Source: Heterocephalus glaber (Eukaryota; Chordata; Mammalia; Rodentia; Bathyergidae). From it: a DNA stretch of 64,000 bases. Shown here in pieces: positions 33,801 to 46,989 of the stretch; position 1 is the first letter of the stretch; the number at the start of each line of letters is the position of its first letter. The position numbers and the translations under genes are program-made. The notes under the pieces were generated by a model. That model was not told where the DNA came from, searched no databases, and worked only from the letters and a program-made list of their open reading frames with translations. The stretch spans positions 14,367,555 through 14,431,554 of the forward strand of contig NW_004624784.1 of assembly GCF_000247695.1 (NCBI RefSeq). The letters run 5' to 3'.

Positions 33801-36800
33801 TTTTTATAAAAAAAAAATATCCAAAGAGCAACTTTTAGATTTAGGCAGTTATACTTACATAAACAGTGAAGAGAAGAGTAGGCCCTTGTCCCACACACTA
33901 AAAAGGGCCACATTAAAACAAGGATCATGTGAGGCAGTGTGAGTTGGGGGACGTTCTGTTGCGAGGCAGGCAAATCTAGACTGTGGATGAGCAGTTTTTT
34001 GTTCTAAGTAAGTTAGTTTGGGTCAGCACTGGGGATACTAAGTACATATTCTACCAAAGCTAAGAGGGTTTTTTTTTCTTCACAGTACTGGAGACTGAAT
34101 CCAGGGCCTCTGCTCTGAGCTACATTCCCATCCCTTTTTAAATTGTTTAAATTTTGAGACAGGGTCTTGCTAAATTGCCTAATCTGGACTCAAAGTGTGA
34201 TTCTCTTGCCTCAGCCTCCCAGGGTGCTGGGATTACAGGTGTGAGCCACCATACCTGGCTGCTACATGGTTTATATTCAGCTCTAATATGAAAGGATTGA
34301 TTCTGAAAGCCCCATCCTTCCTGAGAGGGAGATGGGAAGGGCCATGGGAGGGGGCCTGGCCATGACATCTTCAGGCCTCCGGTCCTCTTGGGGACTGGAT
34401 CGTACAGGGCCTTCGGCAAGACTCTGGTGAGCACTGGTTCAAGCTGTTGCCTGTGTGGATTAGTGCATTGCTGCCAGGGCACTGTTGACGGTGATACTGG
34501 TGTCATTCTGGAAACTTTCATCTATTGTTGGCCCAAACTGCAAATCTGTTGATGATTTTGGGAGACAGGTGGTGGCACCACTGAGCTAAATCCCTGGCCT
34601 TCTATTGATTTTGGGAACCAGGATTTTCACTAAGGCAGAAGGAAGACAAAGGGAAGGAGCAGGGGATTTGAATAGGAAGATATTGGTACGAATTCTAGTG
34701 GTCGCCTGTGACACAGGAACAGCACAAGTCTTGATGCTGTGTGCCCTCCTAACGTGAGGTAATGGGAGTGTCCTTGGTGTGGTATTCCTACCAGAGATGC
34801 TTAACCTGAGTGTCATTACAAGCAGACTGAGGAGTTTAGGATACTGTATGAGATCTGGCCTGGTTTTGTCAAAAGATTCAAAGTAATAGAGGAAAGCAGG
34901 GTTGTTCTAGACTGAGGGAAGACTTAAAAAAAGACCTAACAGACAAGTTCCATATGTGACCTTCCATAGGCCTTGGAGTTGAGTGGTTTTTTTGTTTTTT
35001 AATTGAGACAGGGTCTCATTATGTAGTTTGAGCTGCCCTTGAACTATGTAGCCTAGGCTGGACTCAAACTTGAGGAGATCCTCCTGACTCAGCCTCCCAG
35101 ATTCTGGAATTATAGGTGTGTGCCACTATGCTGGCCATGAGGGGTTGAGGGGATTAAAGAAGGAATTAAAGCATATTTTTGAGACAAGGGAAATTTGAGT
35201 ATCAACTGTATTTTTGTACTTAATAGCTAGGCATGGGACAATGTGAACATCAACAAAGAATCATTTTCGTATATGAGGTATCATGGTTCAGTAGAATGTT
35301 CCCATACTCCAGAGCATTCTGAAATATCTGGGGTGAAATGTCATGTCTAAATCTTTTTTTCACAGTACTGGGGATTAAACCCAGGGCTTGCACACTGAGG
35401 TACATCCCCAGCCCTTTTTCATTTGGTTTTGGTTTGAGACAGTCTGTGTATTTCAGGCTGGCCTCAAACTCATGGCAGTCCTCCTGCCTCAGCCTCCTGA
35501 GTGCTGGGATCACAGGTGTGTGCCACCAAACCCGCTTGTTTTTGTTTTGAGACAGGGCAAGTCATTAAGTTGCCCAGGCTGGGCTTCCACTTGTGATCTT
35601 CCTACCTCTGTCTTCCAGAATGCTGGGATTTGATATGCACCATTAAACACAGCTAAATCTTTATTTTTACTTTGGCAAAATGGAGGGGTATGTGTATAAA
35701 AGAGAAATGGAGTCAGTATGGCAAAATGTCAAAAGTGCTAACGGCAAGGGCTGGGGATGTAGCTCACTGGCAGCACTTAGTGTGGACTTGGGATGGAGGC
35801 AGCTACTTCAGATGTTAACATTGAATCTTTGTGAGAGACAGAGGTTTTATACTCTTTTGTGAGTTTGAAAATTCTCTAAAATTATTTCACAACTGCCAGG
35901 GGCTAAGGTTTTAGGCTGATTTTGTGTATGTATGTGTGTCCTTTCGTAGATTCAAGAAGTCCATGGTGAAAAGTTTGGATTCCTATGAGGAAAAAGAGGA
36001 TGAGGTGATCAAAGAGGTGAGTTAAAGGAGAGGCCTGTGATGCCCCCGCCTCCATGGGGCCGAGCCTTCTAAGCAGCCCGTCTCCCACAGATGGCAGCTC
36101 AGATCCGTGAGGTGGAGCAGAGCCGGCAGGAGGTGGTCCGATCTGTCTTAGAGGTTGGTTTCCCTCGGAGGATCCAGAGCAGTATCCACATGCACTGATC
36201 CCTGGTTTTCCCAGCTCCAGCATTTCAACCACCAACTCTTCTAAGAACTCAAGGAACTCCATTCATTCCTCAGCCACATGGCTTGAGTTTCTGACCTATC
36301 TACGTGGCCAGGGCTGGGAGGGAGCACAAAGGATGGTCAGCACTGCCATATGCCACTGGGGTGTGTAGTGTGGGGGCATGGCCTAGGGAGGCTTTGGAGT
36401 ACCTTAGACACATTTATTTTTCCTGAATCAAACTCAGCCTCAGACAAAGCCAGATCCAGAAGAGGGCTCTTCAGCACCTGGAAGCTGGAAAGGGACAAAC
36501 AGGTAAGGCTGTCAGGGAATCTCTAGACTTTGGCGTCCTTTTGGCTGGAAAATAGAAACAGCTACTCTGCCAACCTCATGGTCAAGGACCTCATCTGCCA
36601 GCCTGGCTTGTTTGTTTTTCAGCCAAGTAGCCTCCAGTTCACAGGACCCTTCATTCCTGGACCTGCCACCGGCTCCAGAACTTGACTGGATGGAGCCCAG
36701 ACAACCTCTGACATTCATTGGCCACCAGGTACAATGGAACAAGCAGGCCAGAAGAGGGCCTGTAGCCCCTGGGGTCCCAGAACAGTCCTCTCCCATGTCC

Positions 36801-39444
36801 TGCCCGTTCTGACCATTCCTCCTGTGCCCTCCACAGGCTTTTCCATTTTGCTGCACTGCTCCCCTTTCTTTATTCATACCTGCATTGCCACTATTGCCAC
36901 TCAGGACTGCTAACCCCTAGGCCTATTCCAGCTTGATACCAGACTTCAGTATCCCACAGGCACTGGAAACTGAACCCAACTCATCCTGTATTTCCAGTTG
37001 CTATAGATGCAGATCCTTATCCCCTCTGATTTCTCTGTCAGTGAGTTTATCTATTGATTTTGATAATGGGAATTATACCCAGGGCCTTCACACGGAGCTA
37101 TACCCTCAGCCCTTTTTTTTTTTTTCGGTACCGGGGAACAAACTTGGGTCCTCGTGCACTGAAACCACTGAGCTAAATCCCCAGCCCCCTCAGCCTTTTT
37201 TAAAATTGAGGGGTTTTTTGGGGGATGCTGGGAATCAAATTCAGGGCCTCACACTTTCGAGGCAGGTCCTGTGCCACGGAGCCACATCCCTGTCTCCCTT
37301 AAAATTTGAAAACACGATCTCAGGAAGACACTAAAATGTCCAGGCTGGGTTCAAACATGTGATTGACCTGCCTCAGCCTCCCGTAGATTACAGGTGTGTA
37401 CCACCACACCCCGCTGAGATTGCCTATTGGTTTTAACTTGCATCTCAATTCAGCCTTGGGACAATTTCTGCTCCCCTGCCATCTTGCCCCAGAAGCCTGC
37501 ATCATCTACAGGCTCACATGAGGTACCCCAAAGCATTGACTTCCAAGGCTGTCTCCCCACACAATGCTGCCTTTCCTCCCCCCTCTCCTCTCCCGCCTTG
37601 AGCTCTCGCCTCAAATGTCACGTTTTCACCACTGGTTTACAAGGTCATCCCTATTGTAAAGGGATGTAGTAGCACATACAGTTTCAACTGTTATGTGTAA
37701 TACATGCTTATCTCTTCCCCAGCTAAGTGTGTGCAGCCAGGGCAGGGCTCTGTTCCTGTCAAACAGCAGGCACTATTTGGACATATCCATCATTAAGACC
37801 GTGAGCCTCCTGATCCTGAGGCCAGGACTGTTTCAGTGATTTATTGCACTGTTGAGATTCAGCACCATCAAGAGTACAGAATTGGCACAGTTGTATCCAC
37901 CTCCTTTAAAGTCTGCTTTGTCACTCTCTCTTAAGTATCCTTATCATCTCTCAGCTTATCTAGGATTTTTTCCCATTTCCACTACAGGATATACCCGGAG
38001 TTGGTAACATCCACTCAGGTAAGGTACTAAACAATGTTTTTAAAGCTGTAAGAAATAATTTGTGAAAAAAAATAATTTGTGATTTGGCATAAAGCTACCA
38101 TTACCACCCAGCTTTTCCACTATTTACCCAAAAGAACCCATCTAAAAGAATTGTACACAAGCCTCAAACTGGCAAGTCCAGATGTTCATCAGCAGGTTAA
38201 GATTAACTGGATAATACCCAACAATGAAGAGAAATTCTGACAACACAGATGAATCTCGACATATTTAGGATGGAGCTAAACCTCACCCTAAAAATATACC
38301 ATTTATAGATAAAACAAAAATACAAATTAAAGCTACATTAGTGGTTTCCTGGGACAGAAAGGGCTATGTATTTTTATTTTGGTGCTGGGAATCAAATCCA
38401 GGGCTTCATGCATCACTGAGCCACCTTCCCAGCCTCAGGAGAAATTTTAATGGACTGCAAGAATGCTTGTGTAATACACAGGGGCTTTGATTGTGGCTAT
38501 TTCCAGTGGGTGTGGTGGTGCATGCCTGTAATCCCTAATCTCAGCATTTAGCAGGCTGAGGTAGGATTGGTCAAATTCAAGGCCAACCATAGAGAGACCC
38601 TGTCTAAAAACACCCCTACCCCAAGTTTCTGACATGAGTCACTATGTAGTCCAGGCCGGCCTCAATCTTTCAGTCCTACTGCCTTACTCTCCCAAATGCT
38701 ACAGTTATTACAGGCACACACTGCCGTGCCTGGGTTTTATTTTTTAATGTTTCTAGTTCTCTGCTGGGTGAGGTAAGAAAAAGGCCAGGGAGAGTGGCAC
38801 ATGTCTATAATCCCATCTACTCAGGAAGCTGAGGCAGAATACAAACTCAAGGCTATCTTGATCAACTTAAAACCCTGTCTTGAGATAAAAAATTTTAAGC
38901 TCTTTAGCGCAGTTCTAGGAAATGGTAGAGTGCCCCTGTGTTCAAAGCCCCCAGTATTAAAAAACATCTTTTAATTTTTGCCTAACGGGTCTTCTTCCAG
39001 GTGCCACACCTCCTTGGATGATTCAGGATGAGGAATACAGCTCTGGGAACCAACAAATAGGCCCTTCCTATGAAGAATTTCTTAAAGAAAGTGAGTAGCC
39101 TGATTTAAAAAGGCAGAAAGTTCTTCAGCTCTTCACAATCAAGTCTTTCCTTGTCATTGCAGAGGAGAAACAAAAACTGAAGAAACTACCCCCAGACCGA
39201 GTCGGAGCCAACTTTGATCATAGCTCTAGCACCGCTGCAGGCTGGCTGCCTTCTTTTGGCAGAGTCTGGAACAATGGGCGCCGATGGCAGTCCAGGTATG
39301 GCTCCCGTGCCAGGACTCCAACCCACCATTTCTCCTTAGAGAGGTCTTACCCTTCATCTTGTTGACCCTTAATTTCCTTTCAGGCATCAATTTAAAACTG
39401 AAGCTGCAGCAAGGACCAAACAGTCTCGTAAAGAGAAGAGCTGA
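27886..39444 (+). CDS. CENATAC: CENATAC / CCDC84, minor-spliceosome factor (11 exons, 332 aa)
   Basis: CENATAC (centrosomal AT-AC splicing factor, formerly CCDC84) works with the minor spliceosome on A-ended U12 introns. Loss causes mosaic variegated aneuploidy. Coding exons are 27886-28005, 28114-28277, 28638-28736, 35950-36016, 36091-36153, 36438-36502, 36623-36728, 37988-38018, 39001-39090, 39163-39295 and 39384-39444. The sum is 999 nt and the length equals human. Cys/His finger 1 is C7, C10, H20, H26 (CPLCRQ...HVYSRKH). Finger 2 uses the C63-C71 cluster with H76/H79 or H92. C-terminal conserved blocks are [33 protein letters not shown] and [23 protein letters not shown] chose 27886 because [12 protein letters not shown] aligns with the human start; an in-frame ATG at 27838 would add 16 residues. 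The exon 5 donor is GTTGGT, weaker than the others. The 3' end overlaps RPS25. Confidence 0.97.
29685..32100 (-). mobile_element. Antisense LINE-1 fragment in CENATAC intron 3
   Basis: This is the same subfamily as the L1 in FOXR1 intron 1, sharing 3'UTR and ORF2 C-terminal sequence (compare 30340-30620 and 30710-31030 with 7540-7720 and 7806-8090). It extends 5' into mid-ORF2 near 32100. Five ID SINEs (both orientations) interrupt it. The intact 'atctcagcattgttttaatttgc' site at 30870-30892 shows what the other copy looked like before the CETN3 retrocopy landed. Confidence 0.9.
32105..32400. repeat. Possible MaLR-like LTR fragment
   Basis: The order of words 'ttttggctcatggtttcag', 'ccatggcagaaggg', 'ccccaagatcatgac' and 'ccaatcaagttgaca' resembles old mammalian LTR families of the MaLR type, directly after the antisense L1. 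The assignment is from memory of such repeats and is weak. Confidence 0.3.
36729..39000. repeat. CENATAC introns 7 and 8 repeats
   Basis: Intron 7 (36729-37987) holds an antisense ID copy at 37125-37192, other ID-like fragments at about 37065-37110 and 37215-37290, and a B1 piece near 37310-37415. Intron 8 (38019-39000) holds an AT-rich old-repeat-looking stretch at 38150-38340 that may be a decayed L1 piece, plus B1-like copies near 38505-38605 (+) and 38790-38885 (+). Neither has an added exon. Confidence 0.55.
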
Positions 39445-39544
39445 TCATTCCCAGATGTTCTTCCACAACCAACCACTACCCACCGGTATTTCTTCCACTG
39501 AGCCCTTTGTTTGGAAACAGACATAGCTATTCATTTGATTTAAT

Positions 39545-39550
39545 AATAAA
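39545..39550 (+). terminator. CENATAC: CENATAC poly(A) signal AATAAA
   Basis: AATAAA lies 101 nt after the CENATAC stop codon. Cleavage 10-30 nt later would put the CENATAC 3' end at about 39560-39580, inside the last exon of RPS25 on the opposite strand. Confidence 0.75.
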
Positions 39551-39552
39551 AT

Positions 39553-39558
39553 TTTATT
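39553..39558 (-). terminator. RPS25: RPS25 poly(A) signal AATAAA
   Basis: TTTATT on the + strand reads AATAAA on the RPS25 strand. It follows the conserved RPS25 3'UTR words AACCAGCTGTACATTTGG at 39563-39580. Cleavage is expected near 39530-39545. Confidence 0.85.
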
Positions 39559-39681
39559 TTTTCCCAAATGTACAGCTGGTTAAACCTGTTAAAAAAAGAA
39601 AAGAGAATCAGAACCGTAATTTTGTAAAAGGACAAACGATATACCCTACACCTGAGCCCCTGGTTCTTGCTCACCTGTTCA

Positions 39682-42541
<2,860 letters not shown>

Positions 42542-43001
42542 CACGAAGCTCGGAGAGCGGCGGAGACCACAACACTCCCGTCAAGATGTCGGACAAAAAG
42601 GAAGTGCTGCTCACCAGCAGAGCCAAAACCCTTCGTCCGCAGTAAGAACTTCCGGGGCGAGGGGCGGAGCCACGCGGCGGAAGTTCGGCGGCGAGGTCCT
42701 GGCTTTCTCGCTAGATGCGAGGTGGAAAAGTGGACCCACTTCTCAAACCGCTGCCCCCTAGGTTATTGGATTTTGTTGCTAGCTATGAAGTAGTCACGTA
42801 GTGCTCTTCTATCACAGACATGGAAAACAATTTACCATATCCCAGTGACTACGTAACTTGAGTGCCCTGGCGGTAGCCCCGAATGCGCAAGCGCAGGGAG
42901 GAGAAAGCGAGGGTGGGAGACCGGACGATCTTTTGACAGCGGTTCCGGGGCGGGGACCTCGGAAAGAGCCCGGATCGAGTGCGGGCCCCGCAGCGACAGC
43001 G
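42542..43001. promoter_or_regulatory. Divergent RPS25-TRAPPC4 promoter
   Basis: RPS25 (minus) and TRAPPC4 (plus) start codons are 461 bp apart, with a CpG-rich, repeat-poor spacer and no TATA box. Two ETS-family core motifs face opposite ways: ACTTCCGG at 42648-42655 and CGGAAGT at 42678-42684. ETS motifs in CpG islands are typical for divergent housekeeping promoters. Confidence 0.75.
42596..42603 (-). promoter_or_regulatory. RPS25: RPS25 transcription start with 5'TOP tract
   Basis: On the minus strand the sequence TTCCTTTTTGTCCGACATC matches the start of RPS25 mRNA, with C followed by a pyrimidine run at about 42600-42595. A 5' terminal oligopyrimidine start is the hallmark of ribosomal protein mRNAs and gives mTOR-dependent translation. 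The 5'UTR would be about 60 nt. Confidence 0.75.
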
Positions 43002-46000
43002 ATGGCAATTTTTAGTGTGTATGTGGTGAACAAAGCTGGCGGCCTGATTTATCAGCACGACAGCTACGCGCCGCGGGCTGAGGCTGAGAAAACTTTCAGT
43101 TACCCGCTGGATCTGCTGCTCAAGCTGCACGACGAGCGTGTGCTGGTTGCCTTTGGCCAGCGCGACGGCATCCGGGGTGGGCTAGGCTCGGGGGCGGGGG
43201 AGCCCGTGCTTCGGAAGTGGGCTAAGGTGAAGGTGCCTGGGTGGGGGCGGTCGAGGGTGGCGCCGGGCCCCTTGTTCCCTCGGCTCAGTCTTGGGGCTCG
43301 AGCCTCGCTGACCCTTGGCCTCGCCTCTGCAGTGGGCCATGCAGTGCTGGCCATCAATGGCGTAGACGTGAACGGCAAGTACACGGCCGAAGGGAAAGAG
43401 GTGCTGGAGTATCTGAGTAATCCTGCTAATTACCCTGTGTCCATTCGCTTCGGCCGGCCCCGCCTCACCTCCAATGAGAAGCTCATGCTGGCCTCCATGT
43501 TTCACTCGTAAGTGCCCCTCTTCCCACTGCATATTGGCCTGGTGAAATAAAAATCACTTCATTTCTCTGGTTCTTTCTGTAGATTCAAAGGTTTGCCTTT
43601 TCTTTATGTAGCAATATGGATAAAAACGGGCTTATCGCCGGGTATTTAACTCTGGCACCGTCCTTACCTCGCAAGCCCAAGGTCCTGAGTTCGATCCCCG
43701 GTACCAAAAAAAGGGGGGGGAGGGGGCTTATGACAGTACTTTACAAAATTGAAAGTACTGTAAAAATACAGGATGGCATTATTTGATGGTACTGAACCAT
43801 GCTGATGGGTCTAGGCTGGCCGGATTAGTGTGGTTCTGTGGGCACTTGTGAAAAGAAAAACAACTCGTCCACTGTGCCCAGACTTTAGGTAATACTGACA
43901 GTGCTGATCTTGCCTAAGTTAGTTTCTCCTTTCTGGGCCTGTTTCTTCATCTTTAAAATAAAGCAATTGTTAGGGGCCGGGGATTTAGCTCAGTACTTCG
44001 GCGCCTGCCTCGCAAGTGCAAGGTCTTGAGTTCGATCCCCGGTACCAAAAAAATAAAAGCAATTGCTGAGGGGTGGGGAGGATGGGGTGTGACTTTCAAA
44101 GATGAAAATGTTCTAAAACATTAGAAAATACCCTAAAATTTGGGGTGACGACTGCACAAGTTCTCAATATATTGAAAACATTGGATTGTACACTTTAGTA
44201 TATGTGCTGCTGAAGCAAGCACTGGATTGTACACTTTAAATGGGTGACTTTGGTATGTAAATTGCATCAGTAAAGCATTTTAGAATAAATAACTCCATAC
44301 AATGTAAAAAATAAAATAAGGCAATGGAACTAAATGACCTTCCAAAAAATCTTTTTCTCCTCTCAGCTGTGGTATGAGATGTGCTGGCACAGGCTTAGCT
44401 TTGAGCTAAGCAAGCATGCATATGTCTCCCAGAATGTTCATTTTACCAGTTTTTGGTGTAAAATGTTTTGTAGTAAAATATGTACAGAAATCAAATGAAT
44501 TTAAAAGAAATGTTGACACTGCTGCCAGGCAGTTCACACTCTCTCCCCTTACTGTACTGGTCTGTAAAGTGGACTCCTCACCTGGGTGTAGTGGCGCCTG
44601 CCTGTGATCCCAGCACTTTAGAAGACTGAAGCAGGATGATGGTTAGTTCAAGCCCAGCCTGGACCATTTTAGTGAGTTAGTGAGACCCTGTCCCAGAATG
44701 GATGAATAAAAAATGGGCTGGGGATGTAGCAAACGCCCAGGGTTCAATCTCCAGTACTACAAAAATAAAGTGAACTCAGCACATAGAATGACTTCAGTGG
44801 AAAAGGTTGAGAAGCACTTCCTTACAGCATTGGGGCACTGTCCCAGCTTTACCTCCTTTACCTTATAGGCTCTTTGCCATTGGCTCTCAGCTGTCCCCTG
44901 AACAGGGCAGCTCAGGCATTGAGATGCTGGAGACAGACACATTCAAACTGCACTGCTTCCAGACGCTGACAGGTATGCCTCCGGATGGGCCATGGGGATA
45001 AATGGGGCAGGCTGGGCCAAGGACTGACTACAGACAACTTTGGAGAGCAAGAATGGGGTAGTAGGGCTGGGGGTTTAGCTCAGTGGTTCTGCCACCTGCC
45101 TTACAAGTGCAAGGTTCTGAGTTCCATCCCCGGTACCAAAAAAACAAAAAGAATGGGGTAGTGTCAAGTTTTCCTGGAAGTTGTATAGACACATCTACTG
45201 TTTGCTTTGAGAAGCCAAAGCCAATATTTAATCTGAAGCTCATTTTATCCACATCAGCCAACATGTTCAGACCTAGTCATCCTGGGTTCAGATAAAATGC
45301 AATGATAATGTTGTGCACATATTCCAAAATGAAATTTTAAAAAGCAAATGAAGGGCCGGGGATTTAGCTCAGTGGTTCTGCCGCCTGCCTCGCAAGTGTG
45401 AGGTCCCGAGTTTGATCCCCGGTACCAAAAAAAAAAAAAAAATCCCAATGAAAATGCCTTTTAGGGCTGGGGATTTAGCTCAGTGGCACCATGCCTGCCT
45501 TGCAAGCACAAGGTCCTGAGTCTGATCCCCGTACCAAAAAAAAGAGAAAGAAAATAGCTTTTGAGTAATTCCAGTACGTGGGAGGCTGAGGCAGGAGAAT
45601 GACTGCAAGTTTGAGGCCAGCCTGAGGTACATACTGGGCTCAAGGCCAGCTTGAACTACATAGCAAGATTCTCTCAGAAAAATAACAAAAAAAGAAAGTG
45701 AAAATGGCCTCTGGATTATGTTATTGCAGCTCTCTTTTTTTTTTTAAGCTCTCCTTTGATGTAGATAATTGAAAACTGCCTGAGTTTGTTCTCTGCTTGC
45801 ACTTTCTGCTGAGATTGCAAGACTGGGAGTAAGTGACAGAACTCAAAGCCTGGTCTCTTAGTCACCTGGGTGAAATAAGTCACTTCATTTCTCTGGTCCC
45901 TTCTGTAGATTTGAAGTTTGCCTTTCTTCTTTATGTACCAATATGGATGAAAATGGGCTTATGACAGTACTTCACAAAATTGAAAGTACTGTAAAAATAC

Positions 46001-46606
46001 AGATTGGCATTATTTAATAGCACTGTACCTTTGGTAATCAATTTTTGGCCCCTTTTCAGGGATCAAATTTGTGGTGCTGGCAGATCCTAGGCAAGCTGGA
46101 ATTGATTCTCTTCTCCGAAAAATTTATGAGATTTACTCAGATTTTGCCCTCAAGAATCCATTCTACTCTCTGGAAATGCCCATCAGGTAGGTCGCCCTGT
46201 TCTCCAGATATGGCTCAAAAGCCTTGCACTCTCCCCAAAGTCACTTGAACTATAGCAGAATATTACTTTCAATAAAACAACAGTGACCAGCCCTTTATTT
46301 ATTCAGAGAATTTACAAAGACTTTTCTTGGAGTTTACGTCCTCCAAGTGGTGTTTACACTGACTCTGTCTATATCCAAAATGGGGGAGAGATTCAACGCC
46401 TGCTGTGCAAGCGCCAAGACCCAAGTTCTATCCCCAGTACCAAAAAAAAAAAAAAAAAAAAGAAAGTGGGGAGAGAGCCTTAGGGCTCACAATTTTTCCT
46501 TATTTGTGTCTCCTTGGTCTGGCCTAGGTGTGAGCTGTTTGACCAGAACCTGAAGCTAGCTCTGGAAGTAGCAGAAAAGGCCGGGACTTTTGGACCAGGA
46601 TCATAG
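43002..46606 (+). CDS. TRAPPC4: TRAPP complex subunit 4 (synbindin), 219 aa, 5 exons
   Basis: TRAPPC4 is a core subunit of the TRAPP vesicle-tethering/Rab-activating complexes at the ER-Golgi interface and in autophagy. It also binds syndecan-2. Exons are 43002-43176, 43333-43507, 44869-44972, 46060-46186 and 46528-46606, totalling 660 nt. The start [18 protein letters not shown] and end [11 protein letters not shown] fit the family, as does the length. The longin-like N part continues into the PDZ-like insert ([27 protein letters not shown], exon 2), then the conserved [26 protein letters not shown] and [12 protein letters not shown]. Donor 1 is GTGGGC, the others near consensus. An in-frame upstream frame reaches back to 42858 but has no ATG, so 43002 is the start. 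Introns 2 and 3 carry a duplicated segment. The 3'UTR carries an antisense ID SINE. Confidence 0.98.
43508..44868. repeat. TRAPPC4 intron 2 contents
   Basis: This holds one arm of an intragenic duplication (43538-43798) split by an ID SINE at 43637-43710, then an ID SINE at 43973-44056 (+) and a B1-like copy near 44585-44700 (+). The stretch 44100-44580 shows nothing I recognise. Confidence 0.65.
43538..43798 (+). repeat. Duplicated segment, arm A (TRAPPC4 intron 2)
   Basis: This matches arm B (45865-46029) at about 90 percent by eye over about 165 bp once an ID SINE (43637-43710, with an 8-bp duplication GGGCTTAT at 43628-43635 and 43724-43731) is removed. Shared words include TCACTTCATTTCTCTGGT, CAATATGGAT, ACAAAATTGAAAGTACTG and TGGCATTATTT. 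Confidence 0.85.
44973..46059. repeat. TRAPPC4 intron 3 contents
   Basis: Three young ID SINEs in + orientation lie at 45064-45140, 45353-45440 and 45464-45541, with a B1-like copy near 45570-45690 (+) and arm B of the duplication at 45865-46029. The first ID copy has an AGAATGGGGTAGT duplication on both sides. Confidence 0.75.
45865..46029 (+). repeat. Duplicated segment, arm B (TRAPPC4 intron 3)
   Basis: This is the uninterrupted partner of arm A, in the same orientation, 2.3 kb downstream, ending 30 bp before the exon 4 acceptor. Exon 3 lies between the arms. Confidence 0.85.
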
Positions 46607-46709
46607 CCTAAACTTGCTTTGGGTTTCCAAATTCAGAGAAGTCTTATAGCAGGGGTTCCGCTGTTTCAACTCCCAACAGGGCACCCAGCAGCTTTGCTAG
46701 TGTACTTGA

Positions 46710-46800
46710 TTTTTTTTTTTTTTTTGGTGCCGGGGATCCAACTTGGGTCCTTGCAATTGCGCAGCAGGCGGCAAAACCACTGAGCTAAATCCCCGGTCCT
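46710..46800 (-). mobile_element. Antisense ID SINE within the TRAPPC4 3'UTR
   Basis: The SINE lies between the TRAPPC4 stop (46606) and its poly(A) signal (46956). Flanking direct repeats GCTAGTGTACTTGA (46696-46709) and GCTATTGTACTTGA (46801-46814) match at 13 of 14 positions. The mature mRNA would carry a poly-U tract and the complement of a tRNA-like SINE. Confidence 0.9.
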
Positions 46801-46955
46801 GCTATTGTACTTGAAAACGGAGAAGGCCTAGCTTGATGACACATGTTGATCCCTGAGCCTTAACGCCATGTTCTCTTCCCTTCTGTATATATCATGGTCC
46901 TTCCCAACTCTGTACAGATTTATTTATGGTGGAGATAGGGCCATAAGTGCTGTAA

Positions 46956-46961
46956 TAAACA
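46956..46961 (+). terminator. TRAPPC4: TRAPPC4 poly(A) signal AATAAA
   Basis: AATAAA lies 350 nt after the stop codon and is followed within 20 nt by a T-rich stretch. It is the first canonical signal in the 3'UTR. Confidence 0.75.
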
Positions 46962-46989
46962 TTCTTTTGATCCAGTATTTCCTGTGATA

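Larger units (their letters stand above)
28737..35949. repeat. CENATAC intron 3 (7.2 kb), repeat-filled
   Basis: SINEs include B1-like copies near 28890-29035 (-), 29045-29190 (-), 33300-33400 (+), 34155-34260 (-), 35000-35140 (-) and 35435-35530 (-). ID copies lie at 29790-29865 (-), 29905-29980 (-), 30432-30523 (+), 30630-30710 (-), 31060-31137 (-), 31797-31875 (-), 32698-32783 (+) and 33538-33617 (-), with a fragment at 34560-34600 (-). An antisense L1 spans about 29685-32100. No extra exon is supported. Confidence 0.7.

Noticed and set aside
36512..36877. Minus-strand frame antisense to CENATAC exons 6-7
   Set aside because: It is a shadow of the coding strand without splice or promoter support.
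42858..43001. N-terminal extension of TRAPPC4
   Set aside because: The frame is open but lacks an ATG, and the known family start [11 protein letters not shown] is at 43002.
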